Positions 24,320 through 32,772 of a DNA stretch of 35,953 bases are shown here, piece by piece. The notes under the pieces were generated by a model that saw nothing but the letters and a program-made list of their open reading frames with translations, was not told the DNA's origin and searched no databases. This DNA is from Prosthecobacter sp. GTDB taxonomy: Bacteria > Verrucomicrobiota > Verrucomicrobiia > Verrucomicrobiales > Verrucomicrobiaceae. Location: NCBI RefSeq assembly GCF_020439865.1, contig NZ_JAGRPF010000031.1, positions 1 to 35,953 on the forward strand, given 5' to 3'. The translations under genes were made by a program, and so were the position numbers. The first letter of the stretch is position 1, and each line of letters opens with the position of its first letter.

Positions 24320-26670
24320 TGATCGATGATCAGCCCTCCGTTGAAGATGATCTGATTGCCGTTCGCCTGCGCTCCCTGCCTCAGGCGTTGCGCATGATTG
24401 TTTTGAATGCCCTCCCAGTACTGCAGCGCATCGGGCAGGTCGCGTTCCTTGCACAGCTTCCACTGCTCCGGGGTGAGGATCGTCTGCATCTCCTTCTCCC
24501 CCACGCCGCCCATTGGCACAAGTGCGTAGTAGTACTGCAGAAACCATTGATGAGACATGTAGCGTTCGATGTCTGGCAGATACTCGGTCAGAATCTTTTG
24601 AACTGCGGTCTCGATCCTGGCGCACTGGTCGGCGGAAAGCTTGCGGCGGCGGTCCAGCTCCGAGACGCTCATCGCCGCCATTGCGCGCAGGCGGTAGGCA
24701 TGCCGTTCATCCATCACCTGCTGGAGCTTTTTCTGCTGGGCTTCGTTCAGGGTCGTCTTCAACGCCGTCTTCCAAATGTCCGTGTTCTGCGGTCCGCTTT
24801 CGTTGCGGCCGAAGCTCACGCGCTCGGTTCCGGCGAGCGCCTGCAGGATGTTCTTCGGCGTGGCGGTTTGCACGCTCTGGCGCACATACCGGTCGATGTT
24901 CTGCCGCCAGTATTCCAGGCCGGCCTCCACCGCTCCCTTGGCCGCCGTGGTAAGCCGGGCAACTGTCGGTGAAGGCAGTGTCAGCACGCGTGTGGCATCC
25001 TCCACCTGCGGCATCATCTGCGTCAGCATCTTGGAGCGTTCTGCGACGAACATCTTGTACAAGTGCGCCGAGATCGCGACCTCCATGTCCGGCACCTCCG
25101 GGCCGGGACCGTTCATGTTCGGCATCACCGCATTGCGTGAGGAGCTGCTGTTCGAGGTGACCAGCTCCTTCCAATGCTTCAGCTGCACGTCATCGAGAAC
25201 GGCCTGCAGCATCTCCTGCTTCACCTTGCCCGCATTTTGAAAGAGCTGGGTGGTGTTGTAGCTCCAGTACTGCTGACGCCGTCTCTCAAGCAGCGGCTGC
25301 ATTTCCACCATCAGCAGCGGCTCCAGCTTCGTTCGCTGATCCTGATTGAGCACCAGGGTGCGGTCCATCTCCGCCAGACAGGCGCGCGCGATCGCCAGCA
25401 CCGTGCGTTCCTCACGCTGCTTGTTTTCGGCGGTCATGCGGGTCCGCTCCTCTTCGGATAGCAGCTTCTTGATGCCCTCCGTCCACACCGGCAGCTTCAT
25501 CGCCTGCTGTTCCTCACTGACGCCAAAATAAACGTTGCCGCTGATGCGCTTCCGTTCTGTGGCCGAGTAGTTTTTTGCCTGCTGCAGCCATCCTTTTCGA
25601 GCCTGCTTGAGCGATTCTTGAATTGCTTCCTTGGACAGTTTCTCCAGCGCCTTGACCCGTTCTTTGTCCAGATCGAGTGAGGTCACGATGCTGTCGATCT
25701 CTGCGGTCATGACGATCTCCATCTGCTGCTCCGCCTGCTGCTCGGAGGGTTTGATCATGTCGGCGAGTTCGTTCTCCGCCTTGCCCTGCTCTTCCTTGTC
25801 GGTCTTTTTCCATTCGGCGATCAGGTCGGAGGACAGCACCTTCGCCGCCGCGTCCTCCCAGGCCTTGTCCCAGGCTTCGCCGCGGGGACGGTCGAAACGG
25901 ATGGAGAAGTAGCTGCGGTTCATGATGCGCTCGCGCGCTTCCGCAGGCAGCGTGCGCAGCATGCCGATGGCACGCTTTTTCTCGGCGTCGCTGATTCGGT
26001 CCAGCAAAGCCTCCGCCGCCTTGTTCAGTGCCGTGGTCTGGGCCTCTGTCAGGGAGAACTTCTTCTTCATCAGCTCAATCTTGGCGCGTAGATCCTCGTT
26101 CATCGGCCCGCGGGATTCACGCACCCAGCGTTCGAGGTATGCAGCGATCTCCTTGGCTGCCTTCGCTTTCGCTTTCACGTCGGCGTCATGCCATGAGGTG
26201 AAGCGCGGCTCGCCCAAGGTGTTCTTCAAGGCGGCCAGCCACGAGCGCTCCTCATCGGGCGGAGTCCAGTCTTCGATGGGCTCATCCGGTCCCGCCGCTT
26301 CCGGTTTCCAGATGCCGATGTGCCTGAGCGCCTGTGCGTCCGAGTTGCGCGAAAGGTACGTGCGCATCATCACCACCGCCTTAGGCTGCCAGGTCTTCAC
26401 CGAGACCTCCACGGCGTTCTTTGCCTCCGCTTCCAACGTCGATTTCTCCGAGGCTGTGAGAGTTGCGGATGCATCCACGGCCTTGATAACGTCCTCCATG
26501 TAGGTGGCGAGCTGCTTTCGCTTTTCGGGCACGCACAACTGTACAAAATCAGCCAGCGCCTTCTCCACCGTGTCCGAAAGCGGCTTCTTCAAATCGGCGC
26601 GCGACATCGACTGCGCCTGCGCGATGCCGGAGGCGATCAATAGCGTGGTCAGCAGCACGAACCGCGTCAT
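24316..26670 (-). CDS. 784-residue secreted helical protein with about six internal repeats, unknown function
   Basis: A signal peptide (MTRFVLLTTLLIASGIAQA, cut before QSM) precedes an almost wholly helical, highly charged protein without membrane segments. I see no known family. About six degenerate units are visible, each with a leucine-led helix (L-T/N/S-x2-Q-x3-L-x7-IL), then a longer helix and a closing L-x3-Q-x3-W-type motif, at roughly 71-160, 207-288, 333-412, 441-501, 565-650 and 678-741. A Met/Asn/Pro-rich linker lies at 505-530. The protein is probably a periplasmic scaffold. It overlaps the 1114-residue protein gene by 4 bp upstream and the toroid gene by 4 bp downstream, so its product is likely made in step with them. 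Confidence 0.85.
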   Translation of the reverse strand: MTRFVLLTTLLIASGIAQAQSMSRADLKKPLSDTVEKALADFVQLCVPEKRKQLATYMEDVIKAVDASATLTASEKSTLEAEAKNAVEVSVKTWQPKAVVMMRTYLSRNSDAQALRHIGIWKPEAAGPDEPIEDWTPPDEERSWLAALKNTLGEPRFTSWHDADVKAKAKAAKEIAAYLERWVRESRGPMNEDLRAKIELMKKKFSLTEAQTTALNKAAEALLDRISDAEKKRAIGMLRTLPAEARERIMNRSYFSIRFDRPRGEAWDKAWEDAAAKVLSSDLIAEWKKTDKEEQGKAENELADMIKPSEQQAEQQMEIVMTAEIDSIVTSLDLDKERVKALEKLSKEAIQESLKQARKGWLQQAKNYSATERKRISGNVYFGVSEEQQAMKLPVWTEGIKKLLSEEERTRMTAENKQREERTVLAIARACLAEMDRTLVLNQDQRTKLEPLLMVEMQPLLERRRQQYWSYNTTQLFQNAGKVKQEMLQAVLDDVQLKHWKELVTSNSSSSRNAVMPNMNGPGPEVPDMEVAISAHLYKMFVAERSKMLTQMMPQVEDATRVLTLPSPTVARLTTAAKGAVEAGLEYWRQNIDRYVRQSVQTATPKNILQALAGTERVSFGRNESGPQNTDIWKTALKTTLNEAQQKKLQQVMDERHAYRLRAMAAMSVSELDRRRKLSADQCARIETAVQKILTEYLPDIERYMSHQWFLQYYYALVPMGGVGEKEMQTILTPEQWKLCKERDLPDALQYWEGIQNNHAQRLRQGAQANGNQIIFNGGLIIDQ

Positions 26671-29600
26671 TTCGCTCCGCCTCCTGCCTCCAGCTTGTTG
26701 AAATATGCATCGAGTCCGGTCTTGAACTCCTCGGGCAGTTCGCGCCCCGCCTTTCCTGTCGACTGACCCACCGGACGCGTCTGCACATGCGTTTCCGCGT
26801 CCGATCCCGGACCCAGATCCGCCAGCGCCGCCTGTGAAGCCGAATCGGCCGTGCCGCCGCCGCCAGGATTCGATCCGCCGCCACCACCGCCTTTCGGGCT
26901 CTGGCGTTTGGCCTGCAGCAGAAGCTCGATGGCCTCTGTTTCCGCTGCGATCGCCGGCGCACCAGTGTCTGCGTTGTCGAGAATGCCGGCCGCTTCCATC
27001 ATCACCTGCATAACCGCACCGAGCAGTTTCAATTCCTTGCCGAATTTTTCATTTCCCTGCGGCAGCCGTCGGATGTCGTCAAACGCGCCGCGCACGCCTG
27101 CCTGAATGCCAAACTGCTTCGAGGCCAGGTTCGCCGATTTCTGAGAATGCTCGCCTGCCTTGAGCGCCGGCTTCGCGTTTTCGAGCTCCCTCGTTTCGTC
27201 GCGCAGCTTCATCTCGTCGCGCAACGCCTTCATCACCTTCAGCACGATCTCCGGTGGCAGGCTGTCCGCGCTGCAACTGCTGCACGACTTGCATTCGCTG
27301 GCCGCCACCATCTCCTCTGCCCAGCGGTCCAGCGTGTCGGCCCAGAACTCCGCACCCGCCATGCTGTTGCCGCTCAGGTTTACCGCCGCCTGATCACCCA
27401 CGGTCGCCAGCGCGCGTACGATCTGCGTCTCCTTCATCTGCCCGATGATGTTTTTGAACTGCATGTCCGGCTTGCGCGCGAAGTAGGCTTCCATGTCGCT
27501 CTGGATGACCCGCACCGTCTCGCTCTGCTCCCTCTCATGTTCGGCGATCGCCTTCGCATCCTTCACGGGCTTGCGCTCGAGGCCGAAGGCGCTGAGCGTC
27601 TTCGTGTTCAGGTCCTTCGCCGCCACCAATTGCTGACGCGAGGCCGCTTTGAGCCGCTTCACAAACGTACTCGCTTCGAGACTGGCGAGGATCTGGCTCA
27701 ACTCGTCTGAAACGCGGGCGAATTCGGCCAGCAGCAGCTTCTGTTCGTCAATCGCGTCGTCCATCTTCTTCTGCGCGAGCGTTTGCGCCTCCTGCGGTTT
27801 TTCTTCCTCACCGTCTTTCTTTTTCGAAGGTGCTGCCGCCATCTGCGTCGTCGGCAGTTTCATGGTGCTGGGTTTCGGTGGCGAGGGCTTCGCGTTGGGA
27901 TCGGCCGGCTTCAGCTCCGGCTTGCTCATCGAACCCTCCTTGTCGGCGATGCTGGGCATGTTCTCCTTCTTCGGCGCTTCATCGGAGGCTTTTCCACTCG
28001 ATGGAGGTTTCGGCAGATCCTGGCCGTTGGCGATCTGTGGCGCACTGGGTTTGCTCTGGCCGGCTTTGCCTTCGCCCGGCTCGCCTTTCTTCTGGCTCTG
28101 CGACTGCTGCGATGGATTCGACGGTGAATTGGAAGCCGTGGACTGGCCCGGCTTGCCCGCCTTCGCGCTCGAACTCTGCTTCAGCAGATCCGCTACGCTC
28201 GGCATCCGCTTCGCCGCGATGTCCTGCAATGACTTCAGCATCGTCGCCCACGACTCGAGACGCTTCGCGTCGAACTCGTCATTGCGCGTCGCCTGTTCCA
28301 CCAGACTGCGTCCGCTTTGATTCAAGCTGCTCAGGCGCGCGGCGTTCGCATTCTCGGCGCTCGCCTGCTGTGCGATCTTGCGGCGGTTCTCGGGGCGGTC
28401 GAGATCGGCGGGGCTCAGCGCGCGCAGTTCCTTGTTGGTCGCGTGCAGTTGCTGCTCGCGTTCGTAGCTTTCGCGGGCGGCTTCGAGCCATTTGCCAAAC
28501 TGCTCCGTCAGCCACAGCGCGTGATCGGTCTTGTTCAGCACATGCAGCAGGAACGCGGCTGAATACGCGCGCTTCCGGTTCGGCAGATAGTCCTCCGCCC
28601 AGGCGCGAATCTCGAGCGTCTGAGGTTCCACGCCGTCGCGCGCCGCGCAAAACGTCGCCTTCGCTTCCAGCGCTTTCTTTTCCGGCTCGCCCGCGGCGGC
28701 AATCTTGTCGCCCTTGGTCTTGTCATCGTTCACGCTGCGCCACTCGAGGCCCGTGCGCTGGATGCCGAAGTCGTCCTGCACATCGACGTTGAACACGACC
28801 ACCTCCGAATCGAGCACCACCTGCTCCTGCGTCTCACGACGCGCGGCGAGACGCGGCGCTTCATCTTCGATCGCGTTGATCTTCAAAACGAGCGGCTCGC
28901 GCGGTGTTAACCCATCGCGGTCTTTCCACATCACATGCTTCTCGGCGTCGCCCGCGATTTCATGAAAGGGCGTCGTCACCTTCGCGCCGGAAACTTTCTC
29001 CGCCTCGCCATCGACTTCGGCGGAAGCCAGTTCGCGCGATGCCGTCGCCTCCAGCGCGGCCTTGGCGCCTTTGAGCACGCTGACCGAACCGCCGCGCACC
29101 TCGATGACCGGCTCCGTCTTGTATTTCAAATACGCAGGCAGTCGCGTGCGCACCGAGAGCGCCGTCAGTTCCGGCCGCGTGCGTGGCAAGACGTTCACCG
29201 TCTTGCGCACATCGCCGAGCGACAGCGAAAGAGCCGCGTCTTCCTTCTGCGGCGGAAATGCCAGCGGATACTCGTGTTGCTGCAATCCGCTCACGACCAC
29301 CGGCTGATCACCGATCCGCGCTTTCGCCTGCGAGGGCGACCAGCGCGTGTCCTTGTCGAGCTGCACCTTCAGATCGAACGGCTCCGCATACGGCACCACG
29401 AGACGATCCGGCAGCTTCTCGATCTTCGCGAAGGTGAAGCGCTCGACGTCACGCCATGGTGTCACCCAGCGCGCCATCGCATTCCACGCGGCGTCCGGCA
29501 CCAGCGTGAGCGCAGCGACCGCGAGCATCGCCGTCACACCAGCGGCCCAGCCCCATTGGAAATGCTTCGCTTCGGGCACCGCATGCGTGAAGTCCTTGTC

Positions 29601-30011
29601 CTTCACCGCGTCGGCTGCCTGATCCATCGCCGCCTGCACCAGCCGCTCGCTGCGTCCTGCGGAACCGGCCTCCACATGCGCCAGTTCCACGATGCCGAGC
29701 AACTGATCACCCAGCCGGGGAAACGTGCGCTTCAGCAGCCGCGCCGCGTCTTCGAGCCTGCGCTGACGCCACACCCAGCGGTGCCATTTGAGTGGCAGCC
29801 CTAGACCCAGCGTCAAGGCGCCCGCAATCAGCAGCGAGGCGCGCAGCCACGCCGGCGTTTCCATGATGCGATCCAGCGCAAACACGAGCACGTAGGAGAG
29901 CACGATCCCGAAAGCCGCCGCTAGCAGGCCTTCGGTGAGTTTCACGACCCAGACCCGCTTGCGAAAATCCGCGAGCTTCGATTCGAGAATCGGCGGCAGT
30001 TCGGTTTTCAT
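26667..30011 (-). CDS. 1114-residue membrane-anchored coiled-coil protein, DUF4175-like
   Basis: The N terminus has two membrane segments (LTEGLLAAAFGIVLSYVLVFAL and LRASLLIAGALTLGLGLPL) and a third near residue 160 (WAAGVTAMLAVAALTLV). An Ig-like beta-rich part follows (VVPYAEPFDLKVQL to EVRGGSVSV), then long charged helices with likely coiled coils. A Ser/Lys/Pro-rich low-complexity linker occupies about 620-740. A Cys907-x2-Cys910-x2-Cys913 cluster lies in the C-terminal helical part, and a Gly-rich tail (GGGGGGSNPGGGG) comes near the end. This resembles the DUF4175 type of large envelope proteins found beside vWA genes; that call is tentative. It stands in the operon between the second vWA protein (54-bp gap) and the 784-residue protein (4-bp overlap), and may anchor the secreted members to the membrane. 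Confidence 0.85.
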   Translation of the reverse strand: MKTELPPILESKLADFRKRVWVVKLTEGLLAAAFGIVLSYVLVFALDRIMETPAWLRASLLIAGALTLGLGLPLKWHRWVWRQRRLEDAARLLKRTFPRLGDQLLGIVELAHVEAGSAGRSERLVQAAMDQAADAVKDKDFTHAVPEAKHFQWGWAAGVTAMLAVAALTLVPDAAWNAMARWVTPWRDVERFTFAKIEKLPDRLVVPYAEPFDLKVQLDKDTRWSPSQAKARIGDQPVVVSGLQQHEYPLAFPPQKEDAALSLSLGDVRKTVNVLPRTRPELTALSVRTRLPAYLKYKTEPVIEVRGGSVSVLKGAKAALEATASRELASAEVDGEAEKVSGAKVTTPFHEIAGDAEKHVMWKDRDGLTPREPLVLKINAIEDEAPRLAARRETQEQVVLDSEVVVFNVDVQDDFGIQRTGLEWRSVNDDKTKGDKIAAAGEPEKKALEAKATFCAARDGVEPQTLEIRAWAEDYLPNRKRAYSAAFLLHVLNKTDHALWLTEQFGKWLEAARESYEREQQLHATNKELRALSPADLDRPENRRKIAQQASAENANAARLSSLNQSGRSLVEQATRNDEFDAKRLESWATMLKSLQDIAAKRMPSVADLLKQSSSAKAGKPGQSTASNSPSNPSQQSQSQKKGEPGEGKAGQSKPSAPQIANGQDLPKPPSSGKASDEAPKKENMPSIADKEGSMSKPELKPADPNAKPSPPKPSTMKLPTTQMAAAPSKKKDGEEEKPQEAQTLAQKKMDDAIDEQKLLLAEFARVSDELSQILASLEASTFVKRLKAASRQQLVAAKDLNTKTLSAFGLERKPVKDAKAIAEHEREQSETVRVIQSDMEAYFARKPDMQFKNIIGQMKETQIVRALATVGDQAAVNLSGNSMAGAEFWADTLDRWAEEMVAASECKSCSSCSADSLPPEIVLKVMKALRDEMKLRDETRELENAKPALKAGEHSQKSANLASKQFGIQAGVRGAFDDIRRLPQGNEKFGKELKLLGAVMQVMMEAAGILDNADTGAPAIAAETEAIELLLQAKRQSPKGGGGGGSNPGGGGTADSASQAALADLGPGSDAETHVQTRPVGQSTGKAGRELPEEFKTGLDAYFNKLEAGGGAK

Positions 30012-30065
30012 ATTGTGGAGATGTTACTGTGATCAAACGTTCCTGACGAGCTTTTGATTGGGGGT

Positions 30066-32258
30066 TTAGAACGCGCCGGCCGCCTTTCTTCCGACCCAAA
30101 AAATGCCCATGAGCAGCACCAGCACGCCCGCCCACGCCGGATGCGCCCAGAGCGGCAGGCGGCGCTCCTGCGGAACGGGTTCCGGCATGGCTGAAATCGC
30201 AGCGACGATGGCGGCCGGATCTTTCGCGTCCAGCATCGCGCCTTTGGTGAAACGGGAAATCTCGCGCAGCACGTCGAGCCGCGCCGGCTGGCCGCGCTTT
30301 TCACGGCTGGTGCCCTGCACTGAAATCTTGGCCACCAGCGACGATCCCGCCTCGGCGCAGCTGAGTTCCACCTGATGCTCGCCCGGTTCGACGGGAGTGA
30401 AGACGCCGGTGAAAAGCCCCCAGGCCTCTTCCCCGGCGGGCATGAGCCGCACGCTGGACACCTTGCCGCTCGGCGCGGCGATTTGCGCGATCACCATGCC
30501 GTCGCGCAACGGTTCGCCGGTCAGGCTCATCACGTTCGCGTTCAGCGTGAGCACATCGCCGGTGCGCGGGCGGTCGGGCGAGTAAAACAGGCGCATGCTT
30601 TCACCGCTGCTCATATTGCGCTGATACGCCATCCAGCGCACCACCTGACCCCAGAAGCGGTAGTGATACTTGTCCTCCACGCCTTTGCGCCAGCGCCACG
30701 CACCATCGGTGCCCATGAAGAGGATTTTGCCCGCGCCGTAGGTCTTGGTCACGATCAACGGAATGCGCCCGAACTGGTTCGACTCCGTGCCATGCGTCGC
30801 CAGCACTTCGCTGCCCGCCTTGGCGCGCAGCGCGGGCGCATACCACTGAAAGCCCGGCAGATTGCTCCACACGCGGGCGCTCGCCTCGTCGCTGTCTTCG
30901 AGCTTCGTCAAAAGGCTGCGCGTCCCGGCCTCGGTGAGTGCAAACTTGCCCGGTGACGACGAGCCCCAACCGCGTGGCTGCGCCGCGTCCCAGATCACCG
31001 GCAGCAGATCGGCCAGCGGTGTGTCCTGCAGCGTCGCCTGGAACCCATGGAAGCCGGGCATGAAGACAAGGCCGCCCGCCTGGTCGCGCACGAGCTTTTG
31101 CAGCGCGGTGCATTGCGCGGCGGTGAGCTGGTCTTTGGCCAGTCCCACGTCACCGAGGAAGACGACATCGTATTTCGTCAGTTCCTCGTCCTTCGGAAAC
31201 GCCTTCAAATATCCACGGCCCGCGCCCACGTGACCGAGTCCCGGATGCAGCAGCAGACAGCTCACATCCACGCCCGGATCGCGCTCCAGCGCATTGCGCA
31301 GGTAGCGATACTCCCAGCGCGGGAAGGATTCGATCACCAGCACTTTGAGCTGCTCCTTGCGAATCGAGAGCGGCGCCTCCTGCGAGTTGTTTTCGGGATA
31401 GCGCTCGTTCGGCGTCTTCGGAATCGTCAGCGTGAGCTTCACCTCGCCCGGCTTGTCCGGCTTCCATGCGATCGCATCCTGCAGCCGTCCCATCGCGGGC
31501 AGTGTGACCTCCTTGGTGATGATCTCGCCGCTCGAAGCCTGCATCTCGAGCACCACGACTTCATCGCGCGGCAATGAACTGTCGATCGTGAACGGAATGC
31601 GCAGCGGTTTGCCCGCGACGGCGAAGGTCGGCACGTCGAAGCTCGTCAGTTCGACATCCGGCAGCCGCGTTTCGGCCCCGGTCGGCACGGCAAAGACGGG
31701 CACCTCGCGCATGCGCAGCCGCGTGGTCGCCTGCGATGGCGGCGCACCGGAGTTCCAGTCACCGTCGCTCACCAGCACCACCGCCTTGAGATTCGGCTGC
31801 TGCTCCATCACGCCCGCCAGCGCGGCATGAATGTCCGTGCCTTCCGTCGCCGGTGTTTGCGACGACGAGAACGGCTCGATGACGACGTCCATGCGTTCCT
31901 TGAGCGGCGCCCACAGTTTCTCATCGACGAGCGGTTTCGCGGCGTCCTCGCGTGAGATCACCTGGGTGCCGCGCAGCACGTCCTTGGTCGTCATGCTGCC
32001 GGAAACATCCACCAGCACCGCCAGCGTCGGCTTCGTCTCCGGCTTGAACGTCTCCAGCCACTCCGGCTGCAGCAGCGTGATCGCAATGCCGATGGCGATG
32101 AGCACGCGCAGCAGTTCCAGCCATCCCATGAACGGCCGATACCCGCTCCGCCGCCATGCCATGATCGCCAGCCCCGCGATCGCCACGACAAACGCCACAC
32201 CCACCGCGAACGCCGCGGGTGTGGGATTGAAGACGAGTTGGGAGGTGGTGGGCTGCAT
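30066..32258 (-). CDS. vWA-domain membrane protein with glutamine-amidotransferase-like region
   Basis: A 730-residue protein. Two N-terminal membrane helices (about 16-34 and 48-64) are followed directly by a von Willebrand A domain whose MIDAS motif DVSGS is at residues 84-88 (TLAVLVDVSGSMT). The middle contains a class I glutamine-amidotransferase-like Rossmann region (LKVLVIESFPRWEYRYLRNAL, KYDVVFLGDVGLAKDQL, GGLVFMPGFHGF), found in many planctomycete/verrucomicrobial vWA proteins. No Cys nucleophile is obvious, so it is probably not an active amidotransferase. A last helix, WAGVLVLLMGIFWVG, is near the C terminus. The ATG at 32258 lies just behind the left inverted repeat of the GxxExxY cassette, so its leader has been formed or altered by that element. 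Confidence 0.88.
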   Translation of the reverse strand: MQPTTSQLVFNPTPAAFAVGVAFVVAIAGLAIMAWRRSGYRPFMGWLELLRVLIAIGIAITLLQPEWLETFKPETKPTLAVLVDVSGSMTTKDVLRGTQVISREDAAKPLVDEKLWAPLKERMDVVIEPFSSSQTPATEGTDIHAALAGVMEQQPNLKAVVLVSDGDWNSGAPPSQATTRLRMREVPVFAVPTGAETRLPDVELTSFDVPTFAVAGKPLRIPFTIDSSLPRDEVVVLEMQASSGEIITKEVTLPAMGRLQDAIAWKPDKPGEVKLTLTIPKTPNERYPENNSQEAPLSIRKEQLKVLVIESFPRWEYRYLRNALERDPGVDVSCLLLHPGLGHVGAGRGYLKAFPKDEELTKYDVVFLGDVGLAKDQLTAAQCTALQKLVRDQAGGLVFMPGFHGFQATLQDTPLADLLPVIWDAAQPRGWGSSSPGKFALTEAGTRSLLTKLEDSDEASARVWSNLPGFQWYAPALRAKAGSEVLATHGTESNQFGRIPLIVTKTYGAGKILFMGTDGAWRWRKGVEDKYHYRFWGQVVRWMAYQRNMSSGESMRLFYSPDRPRTGDVLTLNANVMSLTGEPLRDGMVIAQIAAPSGKVSSVRLMPAGEEAWGLFTGVFTPVEPGEHQVELSCAEAGSSLVAKISVQGTSREKRGQPARLDVLREISRFTKGAMLDAKDPAAIVAAISAMPEPVPQERRLPLWAHPAWAGVLVLLMGIFWVGRKAAGAF

Positions 32259-32269
32259 GAGGTGAGTTG

Positions 32270-32285
32270 GCCGAAAGAAACGAAA
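32270..32285 (+). repeat. Left inverted repeat of the GxxExxY cassette
   Basis: GCCGAAAGAAACGAAA. It begins 12 bp in front of the start codon of the second vWA gene (32258) and 3 bp behind the GxxExxY stop. Its outer flank GAGTTG also appears at the right edge of the window. Confidence 0.85.
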
Positions 32286-32288
32286 GAG

Positions 32289-32735
32289 TTAAAAAAAGAG
32301 GGAACAAATGTTCTGAGTGATTTTGCGAAACCGCGTCGTGCCGGGGATGTCCTTCATGCCGAGTTTGCGGATTTGGAATTTGGCTCCGCCAAAGTTCACG
32401 ATGGCACCATGTTCAATGCCAGAGGCGCGAAGATAGCCCAGCAATTGGGCCACATGTTCATCTGCGATCTCTTTGGCTGCCTTGAGTTCCAAAATGAGAA
32501 CATCATTCACGACCAAGTCGGCATAGAACTCACCCAGCTCGGTCCCGTCTTCGTCATACACCTTCAAGGTCTTTTGTTCTTCGACTTTGAAGCCCATCTT
32601 TCGCAGCCGGTTCATCAGAGAGCGCTCATAAATCTTCTCCAGATGACCAGGGCCGAGGAATCGATGCACTCTGAAACCCGTTTCACGAACGACGTCAGTG
32701 AGTTCAAAAACAGGATCCTTTTGAGCTGTGGTCAT
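32289..32735 (-). CDS. GxxExxY protein (PD-(D/E)xK nuclease-like fold)
   Basis: A 148-residue protein. It has the name-giving motif GHLEKIY at residues 30-36 and a nuclease-like site of Asp73 in EFYADLVVND and Glu83-Leu-Lys85 in LILELKA, followed by QLLGYLRASG and the helix-strand end GAIVNFGG. The family is widespread as single small genes in Planctomycetota, Verrucomicrobiota and Bacteroidota; its biological role is not known to me, and a nuclease-like fold has been suggested. Both flanks carry the inverted repeats described here, and it interrupts an envelope operon with which it shares no theme. It is on the operon's strand and may simply be read through. Confidence 0.92.
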   Translation of the reverse strand: MTTAQKDPVFELTDVVRETGFRVHRFLGPGHLEKIYERSLMNRLRKMGFKVEEQKTLKVYDEDGTELGEFYADLVVNDVLILELKAAKEIADEHVAQLLGYLRASGIEHGAIVNFGGAKFQIRKLGMKDIPGTTRFRKITQNICSLFF

Positions 32736-32756
32736 GGCTGGTTTGTTTTTTCTGTT

Positions 32757-32772
32757 TTTCGTTTCTTTCGGC
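32757..32772 (-). repeat. Right inverted repeat of the GxxExxY cassette
   Basis: The plus strand reads TTTCGTTTCTTTCGGC, the exact complement of the left repeat. Its last base is shared with the stop codon of the BatA-like gene, so the element starts right where that protein ends. It lies 21 bp in front of the GxxExxY start codon. Confidence 0.85.

Larger units (their letters stand above)
32270..32772. mobile_element. 503-bp cassette carrying a GxxExxY gene, bounded by 16-bp inverted repeats
   Basis: GCCGAAAGAAACGAAA at 32270-32285 is repeated exactly, in inverse orientation, at 32757-32772. Between them is a single gene of the GxxExxY family. The cassette separates two vWA genes of an operon whose other junctions are mostly 4-bp overlaps. 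The right-hand repeat ends exactly on the first base of the upstream gene's stop codon (plus-strand CTA at 32772-32774). No transposase is inside, so if mobile it depends on an enzyme in trans. No target-site duplication was found by eye. Confidence 0.6.

Noticed and set aside
30012..30065. A weak inverted repeat (ATCAAA/TTTGAT) between the second vWA gene and the 1114-residue protein gene
   Set aside because: Only 6 bp per arm with a long spacer and no T-tract; such pairs are expected by chance, so no internal terminator is claimed.
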